A stretch of 64,000 nt of DNA from Ectothiorhodospira shaposhnikovii (GTDB lineage Bacteria; Pseudomonadota; Gammaproteobacteria; Ectothiorhodospirales; Ectothiorhodospiraceae), in the NCBI RefSeq assembly GCF_022227765.1, contig NZ_JAJMLZ010000002.1, forward strand, positions 62,001 through 126,000, written 5' to 3'. The position numbers and the translations under genes are program-made. The stretch's first letter is position 1. Each line of letters begins with the position of its first letter. This document shows positions 54,104-63,704 of this stretch, piece after piece. Below the pieces are notes generated by a model that was not told where the DNA came from, did not search any database, and saw only the letters and a program-made list of their open reading frames with translations.

Positions 54104-55299
54104 TGTGACTCGGCCCGGACCCGGCCGTTTTCCCGGACCCGGTCTCCCGGATGGGTGATGATGGGCTCCCCCGGATTCAGGCCGTCCAGGACTTGGGTCC
54201 ACAGTCCGCTGCGACGACCGATCTCCACCCGTTGCAGGCGGGCACGCCCGTTCTCGATCCGGAACACGGCCCAGGCATCTTCGTGCCGGAACAGGGCACT
54301 GGTGGGGATCTGGAGTACGTCATCCCCTTCCCAAAGCATGAAGCGGGCCTCCACCCGGTAACCATCCCCCAGATGGCGCCATTGCTCGCGGGGGGATGAC
54401 AGCGTGGACCAGACATGCACCCGCTGCTCCTCCACCCCCAGGGCGGACACCTTCTCAAACCCCGCCGGTTCCACCCGCCGCACCCGGCCCTCCAGAACTT
54501 CGCCGCCGCCCCAGCGTTCCAGGATCACCCGCATCCCGGGACGCAGGCGCACGGCCTCCATGGACAGCAGATCCACCTTGACCTCCAGATCATCCAGATT
54601 ACCCAGTTCCAGTACCGCCTCCCCGGCCTGAATGGGGCCTTCGTCGTGCCGGTGCCGCTGGGTCACCAGCCCCGAGACCGGGGCGCGGACGGCCACGGCC
54701 GGGCTCTCCTCACCGGCGCGACGACCATCGGCCATCTCCAGTACCAGGCGGGCAGAGGCCAGATCGAAGCCCGACACCTCCACCCCGTACCGGGCCGCCC
54801 GTTCCGCCGCCCGGGCCGCATCCCGCACGGCCAGGCGGCGGTCCCTTTCCTCGGCGGCAATCTGGGATTGCCGGAACAGACGCTCGCCGCGTTCATGCTC
54901 CTGTCGTGCCAGGCGGCTCTCGGCCTGGCGGACCTCCAACTCGGCCCGGGCGGCCTCCAGCCGGGCAGCGGCGGCCCGGACGGCCTCCCGAGCCTGTTCC
55001 CGGCTGCGCAGGTCCAGTCCCGGGGCCGGGGCCGGCTCCAGCAGGAACAGGACATCGTCGATGTCCACCGGGTCACCCGGCTCCAGGGTCACCCGCCGCA
55101 GGTAGCCATGGATGGGGGCGGTGACGGTATAGGCATGACGCAGGCGGGTCCGACCCTCCTCCTCCACAAACTCGGCGAAGGGGCCACGGATCACCTCGGT
55201 GGCACTGACCGGGACGGGCGCGGGCCGCAGGGCCAGCCCCAGCAGCACCAGAATGGCCAGGGCGACGAGGGCGATCAGGATCTTCTTGAGCAAGGGCAT
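54085..55299 (-). CDS. HlyD/MacA-like periplasmic adaptor of an ABC exporter
   Basis: The 404-residue product has an N-terminal membrane anchor (residues 6-24), a barrel-sandwich domain split by a coiled-coil hairpin ('AARLEAARAELEVRQAESRL'), and a beta-barrel 'LGNLDDLEVKVDLLSMEAVR'. The start at 55299 places the anchor at the N-terminus; the open frame continues upstream over the permease gene without meaning. It ends the three-gene unit with the FtsX-like permease (17 nt upstream) and ATPase, resembling DevBCA/MacAB-type exporters of lipids or peptides. Substrate unknown. Confidence 0.88.
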   Translation of the reverse strand: MPLLKKILIALVALAILVLLGLALRPAPVPVSATEVIRGPFAEFVEEEGRTRLRHAYTVTAPIHGYLRRVTLEPGDPVDIDDVLFLLEPAPAPGLDLRSREQAREAVRAAAARLEAARAELEVRQAESRLARQEHERGERLFRQSQIAAEERDRRLAVRDAARAAERAARYGVEVSGFDLASARLVLEMADGRRAGEESPAVAVRAPVSGLVTQRHRHDEGPIQAGEAVLELGNLDDLEVKVDLLSMEAVRLRPGMRVILERWGGGEVLEGRVRRVEPAGFEKVSALGVEEQRVHVWSTLSSPREQWRHLGDGYRVEARFMLWEGDDVLQIPTSALFRHEDAWAVFRIENGRARLQRVEIGRRSGLWTQVLDGLNPGEPIITHPGDRVRENGRVRAESHQNPSG

Positions 55300-55316
55300 G
55301 ATGTAAGGTCTGTCGG

Positions 55317-57680
55317 TTATTCGTTGCTCTTGAGTGCGCTCACCATGTCCAGCCGCGCCAACCGGCGCCCGATCAGGAGCACCGACAATACTGCCGCCAG
55401 CAAGACCCCGGCGGCGGAGAAGGCATAGGTGGCCGGGGTGATGACGAACGGTATCCGGAACAGGTCCATGCTCAGGGCCTGGTTCAGCAGCCAGGCAAAC
55501 ACCGTCCCCACGGCCCACCCCAGGGGGATGGCCAGCAGGGTCAGCAGGGCCATCTCGCCGATCAGGACCCAATTGACCTCGCTCCGGCTGAGCCCCAGCA
55601 CCCGCAGGGTGGCCAGTTCCCGCTCCCGTTCGGCAAAGGCGATGCGGGCGTTGTTGTAGACCACGGCGAAGGTGATGGAACCGGCCATCAGCAACAGGAT
55701 ACCCATCATGACCAGCACCGTGTCCTGGATATAGTCCCGGAACTGACGCTCCGCATCATCGATCATGCCGATCCCCGCCACCCGGGGCATCTCCCACAAC
55801 CGTTCGAACAGCCGGTCCTGCTCGTACTCGGCCACCATGAGCCAGGCCCCGGAGAGGGCCGGCCCTTCCCGCATCAGACCGTTCAATGCCCGCCGCTCCA
55901 TGTAGGCACTGACCCCGATGGGTTCATCCACCGTGCCCGCCAGGGGCACCTGCAGGGTACGGCGGTGCCCCTCCAGCACCTCCACCGTGATCCTGTCGCC
56001 GGGTCGCACTCCCAGATATTCCGCCAGATAGCCGGTGAGCAGCAGCCCCTCCGGCGGCAGGTGGACAGGCCGGTAATCCGCGTCCAGCAGGCCCCGCAGC
56101 CGGGGCCGGGCCTCCATGCCCTGGATCACGGTGCGATAGTCCCGGCGTTCGTGGACCAGGCGCACCGGGACCGAGCGATAGCCCTCCACGTACTGCACGC
56201 CCGGCAGGGTCCGCAACTCGGCCAAGGCCCGCTCCGGGGTGGGATCGGTGAAGCTCAGGTGCAGGTCCATCTTCATCACCAGTCGGTACTGGATGTCCAG
56301 CAGATGGTCCACCGCATTGAACTGGTAACTCCCCAGCAGCAGCAACCCGCCGGAGAGGGCGATGCCCAACATGGACATGAAGGCCTTGAAACGGTGTCGG
56401 GAGAGGTTGCGCACGATGATGCGGGTGGGCTGGGACAACAAGCGCCCCAGGGCCGACCGCTCCAGGAGGGAGTGCCGAAACCGTTCCGGTGCCGGTGGGC
56501 GCATGGCCTGGGCCGGCGGCAGGCTGACCGCCTGTCTCACTGCCCGCCAGGTACCCAGCAGGGCCGCCCCGGCGGCCACCGCCAGGGCCAGCAGGATCAC
56601 CTGGGGTCGAAGCCGGAAACTCATCTCGGGAAACCGGTAATATTCCGCGTAAACCCCGGCCAGCGCCTCCGCCGACCAGGACCCCAGCAGGATGCCCAGC
56701 AGGGTGCCCGTCACCACGATCAGGCCGGTGAGCAGACCGAAATGCAGGGCAATGTCCCGGTCGTGGTAGCCGAAGGCCTTGAGGATGGCCACCTGCTGGC
56801 GCTGGGTGCGGATGACGCGTCCCATGAGCACGTTGAGCAGGAAGGCGGCCACCCCCAGGAAGATGGTGGGCAGGACCACCGCCATCACCCGCAGCTGATC
56901 CAGTTCCTCGGACAGGAAGCGATGGGAGACCTGGTCCTCCCGCCCCACCGCGCCGATGCCGCCGTAGGGAGCCAGCCGCAGGTCCAGGGCCTCGATCACC
57001 GCGGCCTCGATCGCACCGGCCCGCAGGGACACCAGCACGCTGTTGAAGGCGCCATCCAGGTCCATGGCCTGGGCCAGGCCCCTGCGGTTCATCCACAAGA
57101 CCCCGTAGCGCTGGTAGTCGGGCAACAGATCCGCCGGCCCCACCTGGTAGATGAACTCCGGCGACAGGGCCACCCCGCTGATGATGAGCCGTTCCAGGCG
57201 GCCGTTGATAATGGCGGTGAGCCGGTCGCCGGGGTGCAGGTCATGGGCCTGGGCAAAGGGCTCGCTGATGACCACCTGGTCCGCCCGACCGGACTCGGGC
57301 AACCCACCCCGGCGCAGATACAGCCGGTTGAGATCGGGCTGGCGGCCGTCGGGCAGCGACAGGATCATGCCCCGCACCGGTTCCTGGAATCCCGGCACTT
57401 CCAGGCGTACCGGCGCCTTGATCCGGGTCTGCACCCGGTTGACGCCGGGGATCGCCTCCAGGCGCGGGGCCAGCCCTTCCGGCGCCCGCCTGAGATCGGC
57501 AAAGACATCGGCAAACTGATGACTGTCGTAAAAGCGATCCTTGGACAGGGTGAGGGCATCCAGGGTGGTGACGGAGAGGATCAGTACCATGATGCCGGCG
57601 GCGATCACCACGGCAATGGCGGCCACCTGCCCCTTGAGCCGGGCCAGATCACGCCACAGCTTGCGGTGGATGGCCCGCAT
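55317..57680 (-). CDS. ABC transporter permease, FtsX-like (two repeats)
   Basis: The 787-residue inner-membrane protein has an N-terminal helix, a periplasmic MacB-like domain, then two FtsX repeats: helices around 265-380 with 'VIRTQRQQVAILKAFGYHDR' and a second set near the C-terminus with 'RERELATLRVLGLSRSEV'. These mechanotransmission-type permeases move envelope lipids or small molecules with an adaptor rather than through a channel. It overlaps the ATPase stop by 1 nt (TGATG), so ATG 57680 is preferred over GTG 57686. Confidence 0.92.
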   Translation of the reverse strand: MRAIHRKLWRDLARLKGQVAAIAVVIAAGIMVLILSVTTLDALTLSKDRFYDSHQFADVFADLRRAPEGLAPRLEAIPGVNRVQTRIKAPVRLEVPGFQEPVRGMILSLPDGRQPDLNRLYLRRGGLPESGRADQVVISEPFAQAHDLHPGDRLTAIINGRLERLIISGVALSPEFIYQVGPADLLPDYQRYGVLWMNRRGLAQAMDLDGAFNSVLVSLRAGAIEAAVIEALDLRLAPYGGIGAVGREDQVSHRFLSEELDQLRVMAVVLPTIFLGVAAFLLNVLMGRVIRTQRQQVAILKAFGYHDRDIALHFGLLTGLIVVTGTLLGILLGSWSAEALAGVYAEYYRFPEMSFRLRPQVILLALAVAAGAALLGTWRAVRQAVSLPPAQAMRPPAPERFRHSLLERSALGRLLSQPTRIIVRNLSRHRFKAFMSMLGIALSGGLLLLGSYQFNAVDHLLDIQYRLVMKMDLHLSFTDPTPERALAELRTLPGVQYVEGYRSVPVRLVHERRDYRTVIQGMEARPRLRGLLDADYRPVHLPPEGLLLTGYLAEYLGVRPGDRITVEVLEGHRRTLQVPLAGTVDEPIGVSAYMERRALNGLMREGPALSGAWLMVAEYEQDRLFERLWEMPRVAGIGMIDDAERQFRDYIQDTVLVMMGILLLMAGSITFAVVYNNARIAFAERERELATLRVLGLSRSEVNWVLIGEMALLTLLAIPLGWAVGTVFAWLLNQALSMDLFRIPFVITPATYAFSAAGVLLAAVLSVLLIGRRLARLDMVSALKSNE

Positions 57681-58396
57681 CACCACACCAGCTGATCGGG
57701 AGACTTGCGGATCGGGTTATCCTCCACCGACTGGACCCGGCCATCCGCCAGCCGGACCACCCGATCCGCCATCTCGCCGATCACCGCGTTATGGGTGATC
57801 ACCGCCGTGGTCGTTCCCAGTTCCCGGTTGATGTCCTGGATCACCCGCAGAACCCGAATCCCGGTGCGGGAATCCAGGGCACCGGTGGGTTCATCGCACA
57901 GCAGCACGTCGGGCCGCTTGGCCACGGCACGGGCAATCGCCACCCGCTGCTGTTCCCCGCCGGAGAGTTGGGCGGGAAAGTGATCCATGCGGTCCTCCAG
58001 CCCCACCAGGGCCAGGGCATCTTCGGGCGACATGGGGTCGCGGGCGATCTCGGTGACGATGGCCACGTTTTCCCGGGCGGTCAGGCTGGAGATGAGGTTG
58101 TAGAACTGGAACACGAACCCCACATGGTGTCGCCGGTACCGGGTCAGTGCCCGGTCGTCGGCCCGGACCAGATCCTGGTCCCGGTAGCGCACCTCGCCGC
58201 CGTCGGCATGATCCAGGCCACCCAGGATGTTGAGCAGGGTGGACTTGCCGGAACCCGATGCCCCCAGCATCACCACCAGTTCACCGGCATGGAGTGTCAG
58301 GTCCACCCCCCGCAGTGCCTGGATACGGACCTCGCCCATCAGGTAGGTCTTGGTGACCCCTCGGGCCAGGAAGACCACTTCGCGCTTTTCGTCCAT
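57680..58396 (-). CDS. ABC transporter ATP-binding protein (MacB/LolD type)
   Basis: The 238-residue ATPase has Walker A '[16 protein letters not shown]', Q-loop '[18 protein letters not shown]', signature '[14 protein letters not shown]', Walker B '[12 protein letters not shown]' and switch 'VITHN'. The pattern with '[11 protein letters not shown]' after Walker A is that of ATPases serving FtsX-like permeases. The ATG at 58396 was taken because the family domain begins a few residues later; the frame is open to 58522. First gene of the exporter operon, divergent from kaiC. Confidence 0.94.
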   Translation of the reverse strand: MDEKREVVFLARGVTKTYLMGEVRIQALRGVDLTLHAGELVVMLGASGSGKSTLLNILGGLDHADGGEVRYRDQDLVRADDRALTRYRRHHVGFVFQFYNLISSLTARENVAIVTEIARDPMSPEDALALVGLEDRMDHFPAQLSGGEQQRVAIARAVAKRPDVLLCDEPTGALDSRTGIRVLRVIQDINRELGTTTAVITHNAVIGEMADRVVRLADGRVQSVEDNPIRKSPDQLVW

Positions 58397-58638
58397 AGAT
58401 AGTCTGAAGATAGCGGCTCTTGAATCACACAGCCCGTGGAGGCAGTATCCCAGGACATAAAGACCCCACTCAAGGAATGTTTCTGCATGACTCATCCTCG
58501 TGAAAGCCGGGACTCCGGTCATGGACCGAAAGTCCTGGACTCCCGCCTGCGCGGGAGTGACGATGATGAACAGGTCATGATCCAGTCAAGTGACGGCACG
58601 ACACTTTTTTGAAACTCAAACACCGGAGATCTCCATCT
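58397..58638. promoter_or_regulatory. Divergent promoter region between the ABC exporter and kaiC
   Basis: About 240 bp with no gene. It must hold outward promoters for both operons. It contains the second 29-bp hairpin repeat (58535-58563) and a related partial CGGGACTCC motif near 58508-58518. Confidence 0.45.
58535..58563. repeat. Dispersed 29-bp hairpin repeat (copy 2)
   Basis: CCTGGACTCCCGC-loop-GCGGGAGTGACG, nearly identical to 19518-19546. Here it lies between divergent genes rather than at a 3' end, so terminator use is less likely than simple repeat dispersal. Confidence 0.8.
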
Positions 58639-60315
58639 GTGACCACGGCAAATCCTGAAACCGCCGCCACCGGCATTCAGGGACTGGACTTCCTGCTGCA
58701 GGGCGGCCTGCCGCGCGGCCGCCCCACACTCCTGCGCGGAGGACCGGGGACGGGCAAGACCGTCATCTCCCTCACCTTTCTCTGCCACGGTATCCGGCAG
58801 GGGGAGAACGGGGTGCTGGTCACCTTTGACGAATCCCCCGAGGCCCTGATCCGGCATGCCGCCGGATTCGGCTTCGCCGCCGACCGTTTCATCGAAGAAG
58901 GACGCCTGCGGATTCTGGACATGCGCCCCGATCGCAACGAAGTGGTCGGCGACTACGTGGAACTCACCGCCGTCATGGCGCGTATCGATCACGCCCTGCA
59001 AAAGACCGGCGCCCAGCGCCTGGTGGTGGATGCCATGGACGTGCTGGAGGGGGCCTTTTCCGCCGAGATCTCCCTGCGCGGGGAGCTGGCCCGGGTGTTC
59101 GACTGGCTGCGGGAATGCCGGACCTCATCCCTGATCACCATTGGTGAACAGGAAGAGTTCACCACGCGCTACGGCCTGGAAGATTACGTGGCGGACTGCG
59201 TGATCGCCCTCAAGCAGGACCTGGACCACCGGGTCATGACCCGACTGCTGCGGGTCGTCAAGCGCCGTGGCGGTGGCCACGGCACCAGCGAGGCACCGTT
59301 CCTGCTGGATGGCGACGGGATTTTCATGATCCCGGTGACCGGATCGGTACTCCGCGCCCGGGTGTCCGATGAACATTTTTCCACCGGCATTCCGGGCCTG
59401 GACGCCATGCTGGGCGGCCAGGGACCTTATCGGGGCTCCACCCTGCTGTTCTCGGGCCAGGCCGGCACCGGCAAGACCAGCATGGCCGCCGCCATGACGG
59501 TCAACGCCTGCGAGCAAGGCAGAAAGGTGCTCTACATCAGCTTTGAGGAGAGCGTGGACGAACTGGTCCGCAACCAGTTGAGCATCGGCGCCGACCTGCG
59601 CCGACACACCGAGGGGAGCGAGGCCGACCGCCGCCTGATCCTGCAACCGGTGCGTGCCGTGGAGCTGGGGCTGGAGGAACACCTGATGCGCATCATGCGT
59701 TCCATTCGCCGCCATCAGCCCGATCTGGTGGTGCTGGACCCCATCAGCAGCCTGGCCACCCGTCGCACCGGCGACAGTGCCAAGGACATGCTGCTGCGCC
59801 TGATCCACCTCATCAAGGAGGCGGGCATCACCGCCGTGGCGACGGAACTGCTCACCGATGACAGCCAGGGCGTGAGTCACCTGGATGTCTCCTCCATGAT
59901 CGACGTCTGGATCAAGTTACGGCGCCATGAGAACAACGGCGAGATGAATCGTCTGATCACCGTGGTCAAGGCACGGGGTCTGCCCATCTCCAGCCAGGTG
60001 AAGGAATTCCGTTTCACCGACCAGGGACTGGTGATCGAGGACCCGTACATCGGTGAAAGCGGCATTGCCTATGGTACGGTTCGCGAGGCACGCCAATCCG
60101 AGGACGAACAGGTGATCGAACAGCTGCACACCGAGCTGTCCCGGGCCATGCAGCGACGCCATGAACTGGATGAGATCAACGCCGCGGCGGAACGGCTGGC
60201 ACGGGCGGAACGGGATACCCGGGCGCTGGACATCGAACGGGAGATTGCCGGGATCGAACGCCGTCTGGCCAATATCCAGCGGGCACGCTCCGCCATCTCC
60301 AGGAGCCGTCAATGA
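58639..60315 (+). CDS. kaiC: KaiC-like circadian clock ATPase/kinase with C-terminal coiled coil
   Basis: The 558-residue product has two RecA-like domains in tandem. CI: Walker A 'GGPGTGKT' (34-41) and 'FDESPE'. CII: Walker A 'GQAGTGKT' (273-280) and the catalytic 'FEES' (302-305). The region matching the autophosphorylation site of cyanobacterial KaiC reads 'SHLDVSSMIDVW': Ser418 matches Ser431 of Synechococcus, and Thr432 is replaced by Ser419. The C-terminus (about 490-550) is a charged coiled coil in place of the short A-loop tail that KaiA binds. The GTG at 58639 follows GGAG; a TTG at 58609 is an alternative. The kaiB gene follows with a 4-nt overlap. No kaiA is present. Confidence 0.92.
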   Translation: MTTANPETAATGIQGLDFLLQGGLPRGRPTLLRGGPGTGKTVISLTFLCHGIRQGENGVLVTFDESPEALIRHAAGFGFAADRFIEEGRLRILDMRPDRNEVVGDYVELTAVMARIDHALQKTGAQRLVVDAMDVLEGAFSAEISLRGELARVFDWLRECRTSSLITIGEQEEFTTRYGLEDYVADCVIALKQDLDHRVMTRLLRVVKRRGGGHGTSEAPFLLDGDGIFMIPVTGSVLRARVSDEHFSTGIPGLDAMLGGQGPYRGSTLLFSGQAGTGKTSMAAAMTVNACEQGRKVLYISFEESVDELVRNQLSIGADLRRHTEGSEADRRLILQPVRAVELGLEEHLMRIMRSIRRHQPDLVVLDPISSLATRRTGDSAKDMLLRLIHLIKEAGITAVATELLTDDSQGVSHLDVSSMIDVWIKLRRHENNGEMNRLITVVKARGLPISSQVKEFRFTDQGLVIEDPYIGESGIAYGTVREARQSEDEQVIEQLHTELSRAMQRRHELDEINAAAERLARAERDTRALDIEREIAGIERRLANIQRARSAISRSRQ

Positions 60316-60599
60316 CCACCGGCCACTACCAGCTCAGACTCTACATCGCCGGCATGACCCCGGCGGCAAGGCGGGCCATCGAGAACCTGGAAACCCTGGC
60401 CAGGGAACTGGGACGGCAGGGGGAACAGGTGGAGATTCAGGTGGTGGACATCATCGAGCGCCCGCAACTGGCGGAAGACGAGCGCATCCTGGCCACCCCG
60501 GTGGTGATCCGCAAACTACCGCCTCCCATCCGCCGGGTGGTGGGAGACCTGTCGGAGCGGGAACGGGTGCTGGTGGGCCTGGACATCCGCCCACTCTGA
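60312..60599 (+). CDS. kaiB: KaiB-like protein
   Basis: The 95-residue product has the thioredoxin-like KaiB pattern: 'QLRLYIAGMTPAARRAIENL', 'EIQVVDIIERPQLAEDERIL' and the cis-Pro-bearing 'ATPVVIRKLPPPIRRVVGDL'. In cyanobacteria KaiB binds the CI ring of KaiC and drives its dephosphorylation; a fold-switching residue pattern cannot be judged here. Its ATG overlaps the kaiC stop by 4 nt, so the two are translated together. It ends 6 nt from the convergent gshA gene. Confidence 0.93.
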   Translation: MTTGHYQLRLYIAGMTPAARRAIENLETLARELGRQGEQVEIQVVDIIERPQLAEDERILATPVVIRKLPPPIRRVVGDLSERERVLVGLDIRPL

Positions 60600-60605
60600 A
60601 AGGGC

Positions 60606-62192
60606 CTATCGAAAATAACGCCGCAGATACTCGGGGAAGGACACGTCATCCTCAGCCTCCATGCGCTGCTGCCGCGCCAGAGACTCCCGGGCCTCGGCCT
60701 CCAGCATCGCCTCCCGCTCCGGGGTCAGCCCCGCTTCCCGCAGCCAGGCCGCATGGGCCAGGGACATCTGCCGGGCAAACTCGTGGAAGCCCTGCTCGTG
60801 CTCGCACATCAGGGCCAGCATGCGGGCGGAAGGCGTCAGCGCCGCATCGGCCACCTTGGCCTGTTGCTCCGCCAGGGATCGGGAATAGGGCTGTTCCGCA
60901 TGGCCGTCATCCAGCACCCGGCACAAGGGCACCATCTGCTCCAGTACCTCGGCGGCCCAGACACGCAGCGGTACCCGCTCATCATTGCGCATGAGCTGCA
61001 GCGACGGGTCCCTGCCCCGGTGGGCGGTGGCACTCTGGTTGTGATCAATGGCAAAACGCTCCAGCTCGCCGATGGGCGGGCTGTCCAGCAGCAGGGCATG
61101 GATCATGAAAGCCTCCAGGAAACGAAGCTGGGACTCATTGACACCCAGGGGATCAAAGGCGTTCACGTCCACCGAACGCAGTTCCACATAGGCCACGCCG
61201 CGCCGCTCCAGGGCCACCGTGGGCCGTTCATCCCCTTCCGTCAGGGGTTTGGGACGCACGGTACTGTAATATTCGTTCTCGATCTGCAGGATGTTGGCAT
61301 TGAGCTGGCGGTATTCGCCGTCCACCTCCACACCGATGCGGGCATACTCCGGCGACGGGGTATTGATGGCGTGGGACAGGCCACGGACATAGCCCTCCAG
61401 GCTGTCGTAGTTGGCCTTGATGCCGCTTTCTTCTTCCTTGCGGTTCTGATACCCGATGTCTCCCATGCGCAGGCTGGTGGCCCAGGGTTCATAGCAGGTG
61501 CTCTCGTCAAACTCCGCCAGGGTGGTGGGCTTGCCGGCGAGGAAGGATCGGCACACCGCCGGAGAGGCGCCGAAAAGATACGGGATCAACCAACCCAGGC
61601 GCTGCAGGTTGCGGATCATGCCGAAATAACCGCGGTCGCGGAACCGGCGGGCATCTTCGCCCGGCACCCCGAGTACCTGCTGATAGATGGGCCAGAAACA
61701 GTCCCCCATGGAAAAATTGAAATGCACCCCGGCGATCACCTGCATCAGGCGGCCGTAACGGTGCCCCAGGCCCAGACGATAGACGGTCTTCATGCGCCCG
61801 GCGTTGGAATCGCCGTAGCGGGCCACCGGAATCCCCTGCTCCCCCGCCAGCACGCAGGGCATGCTGGTGGCCCAGAGGTATTCAGTGCCGATGCGGGGAT
61901 AGGTGAAGGCGTGCAGATCCCGCAGGAAGGCCAGCGCCTCGCCCGGGGTGTCACAGGGCGGGGTGATGAACTCCAGCAGGGCTTCGGAATAGTCGGTGGT
62001 GATCCAGGGGTGGGTCAGCGCCGATCCCAACGCCCTGGGGTGGGGTGTGCGGGCGATGCTGCCGTCCGCGTCCACCCGCAGGCTCTCCTTTTCCAGACCG
62101 ATGCGGGTACCCCGCAGGCATCGGGCACCGCCCAGGTTCAGGATCTGCTGCAGGCGTGTTTCACAGTGGGTGTACAACGTCGACGTCTCCAT
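60606..62192 (-). CDS. gshA: Glutamate-cysteine ligase (class I)
   Basis: The 528-residue enzyme catalyses the first step of glutathione synthesis. Class I landmarks: 'RIGLEKESLRVDADGSIA' near residue 31 with the metal-binding Glu pair, 'ITTDYSEALLEFITPP', 'HFNFSMGD' and 'GVAYVELRSVDVNAFDPLGV'. Length matches gamma-proteobacterial GshA (about 520). The ATG at 62192 is the first in the frame. It is monocistronic, convergent with kaiB and divergent from mtfA (106-nt gap). Confidence 0.96.
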   Translation of the reverse strand: METSTLYTHCETRLQQILNLGGARCLRGTRIGLEKESLRVDADGSIARTPHPRALGSALTHPWITTDYSEALLEFITPPCDTPGEALAFLRDLHAFTYPRIGTEYLWATSMPCVLAGEQGIPVARYGDSNAGRMKTVYRLGLGHRYGRLMQVIAGVHFNFSMGDCFWPIYQQVLGVPGEDARRFRDRGYFGMIRNLQRLGWLIPYLFGASPAVCRSFLAGKPTTLAEFDESTCYEPWATSLRMGDIGYQNRKEEESGIKANYDSLEGYVRGLSHAINTPSPEYARIGVEVDGEYRQLNANILQIENEYYSTVRPKPLTEGDERPTVALERRGVAYVELRSVDVNAFDPLGVNESQLRFLEAFMIHALLLDSPPIGELERFAIDHNQSATAHRGRDPSLQLMRNDERVPLRVWAAEVLEQMVPLCRVLDDGHAEQPYSRSLAEQQAKVADAALTPSARMLALMCEHEQGFHEFARQMSLAHAAWLREAGLTPEREAMLEAEARESLARQQRMEAEDDVSFPEYLRRYFR

Positions 62193-62298
62193 GGGGGCCT
62201 TCCTGAATACCCCATCATCATACTATGGTCATGGCTGAAAACTTCAGTGCCACACGCCATAATCCCCCCTGATCCGCCCCGACCTGGCGCAGCCCCGC

Positions 62299-63081
62299 AT
62301 GATCCCCCTGTTCAAATCCTGGCGCAGACACCGCACCCTGGCCCGGGCGCCCATCCCGGACAGCCTCTGGCATGCCGGGCTGGCGGCCCAGCCCATGCTC
62401 GTCGGCTTCAATGGTACCGAGCGGGCGGAACTGCGCCGCCTGGCCACCCTGTTCCTGGACGAAAAGCACCTCCATGGCGCCCATGGCCTGGAGATCACGC
62501 CCGCCATGGCCCTGCATATCGCCCTGCAGGCGTGCCTGCCCATCCTCCGGCTGGGTATCGACTGGTACGACCAGTGGTCCACCATCATCGTCTATCCGGA
62601 CGACTTCCTACCCCGACGGGAGATCATGGACGATGACGGCATCCTGCACCTGGACGAGAGCCCCTACAGCGGCGAGGCCTGGGAACGGGGACCGGTGCTG
62701 CTATCCTGGGCGGCGATGGCCGCGGGGGAGCCGCTGGCCATTCATGAATTCGTCCATACCCTGGACCTGCGCAACGGCGTGGCTAACGGCATGCCGCCCC
62801 TGCACCCGGAAATGTCCATCCAGGACTGGACCCGGGCCATGAGCAGGGCCTACGATGAACTCCATGCCCGGCTGGACCGGGACGAGCCGGTGGAACTGGA
62901 TCCCTATGCGGCCAGTGATCCGGGTGAATTCTTTGCCGTGATGAGCGAATATTTCTTTGCCGAACCCTGGACCCTGGCGCAATCCTGTCCGGATGTCTAC
63001 GGGCAATTCCGCCAATTCTACCGTCAGGACCCGTTGGCCAGGCTGCCGCGGGGTCCCGGCATCTTGCACGTTAAGGAGTAA
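62299..63081 (+). CDS. mtfA: MtfA-type zinc peptidase (M90 family)
   Basis: The 260-residue product has the zinc motif 'IHEFVHTLDLRNG' (HEXXH), flanked by 'GPVLLSWAAMA' upstream and 'FAVMSEYFFAEPWTL' downstream, where the third ligand Glu lies, as in E. coli MtfA, an aminopeptidase that also binds the repressor Mlc. The first 60 residues ('LFKSWRRHRTLARAPIPDSL') are typical of the family. It is followed after 3 nt by the DUF2058 gene with an AAGGAG site, so the two form an operon. Confidence 0.92.
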   Translation: MIPLFKSWRRHRTLARAPIPDSLWHAGLAAQPMLVGFNGTERAELRRLATLFLDEKHLHGAHGLEITPAMALHIALQACLPILRLGIDWYDQWSTIIVYPDDFLPRREIMDDDGILHLDESPYSGEAWERGPVLLSWAAMAAGEPLAIHEFVHTLDLRNGVANGMPPLHPEMSIQDWTRAMSRAYDELHARLDRDEPVELDPYAASDPGEFFAVMSEYFFAEPWTLAQSCPDVYGQFRQFYRQDPLARLPRGPGILHVKE

Positions 63082-63084
63082 GAC

Positions 63085-63645
63085 ATGACCCAGACCCTCC
63101 GCGAGCAGTTGCTCCAGGCCGGACTGGTCACCGAAGAACAGGTCAAGCAGGTCGAACAGGCCAAGGCCCCCAAACCCCGTCAGGGCGAACGCGGGGGACC
63201 ACGCAACGGCAAGCCGGGCAAGGGTGGCGGCCATGGGGCCGGGCCCGGACGCCGGGACCCGCGGACCCGGAACCGCGGGTCCGGCAAGTCCCGGGAGCAG
63301 ACACCTCCCGGCACCCCCCGAAGACAACAGGCCTCGACGGCGGCACCTCGGGCCGGCGCCGCTCCCGATGCCCGCGCCCTCAAGCAGCAGCTACGGACAC
63401 TGGTGGCCGCCCATCGGGTGAACAAGGAGGAAGCCGATGTGGCCTATCATTTCCAGGTGGGCACCACCATCAAGCACCTCTACGTGACGGCCGAACAACA
63501 AGCGGCCCTGGCGGAGGGGCGGCTGTGCATCGCCTTTCTGGATGGCCGACGCAACCTGCTGCCCGTGGAGCAGGGGCGCGAGATCCTGCGCATCGATCCA
63601 AGCCGCACGGTGATCTTTCCCGGCGATGACGACGCCACCCCATGA
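63085..63645 (+). CDS. DUF2058 family protein (YaiL-like)
   Basis: The 186-residue product starts with the conserved 'LREQLLQAGLVTEEQVKQVE' helix, has a long Gly/Arg/Pro-rich basic linker (about residues 30-95) and a C-terminal domain 'EADVAYHFQVGTTIKHLYVT' and 'GRLCIAFLDGRRNLLPVEQG' typical of DUF2058 proteins of unknown function; the basic linker suggests nucleic acid binding. It is co-transcribed with mtfA. Confidence 0.88.
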   Translation: MTQTLREQLLQAGLVTEEQVKQVEQAKAPKPRQGERGGPRNGKPGKGGGHGAGPGRRDPRTRNRGSGKSREQTPPGTPRRQQASTAAPRAGAAPDARALKQQLRTLVAAHRVNKEEADVAYHFQVGTTIKHLYVTAEQQAALAEGRLCIAFLDGRRNLLPVEQGREILRIDPSRTVIFPGDDDATP

Positions 63646-63704
63646 CCCGGCCACTGAATCGACCGGGGCCGGGACCCTCACTGCTCTTCATACAGGCTCA
63701 AGAC

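Noticed and set aside
55965-57695. Open frame of 576 codons opposite the FtsX-like permease gene
   Set aside because: Same His/Gln/Gly-rich shadow composition; the permease on the minus strand has membrane helices and family motifs.
60753-62636. Open frame of 627 codons on the plus strand opposite gshA
   Set aside because: Antisense shadow of a clearly conserved enzyme; no recognisable domain or ribosome-binding site, and it runs into mtfA in another frame.
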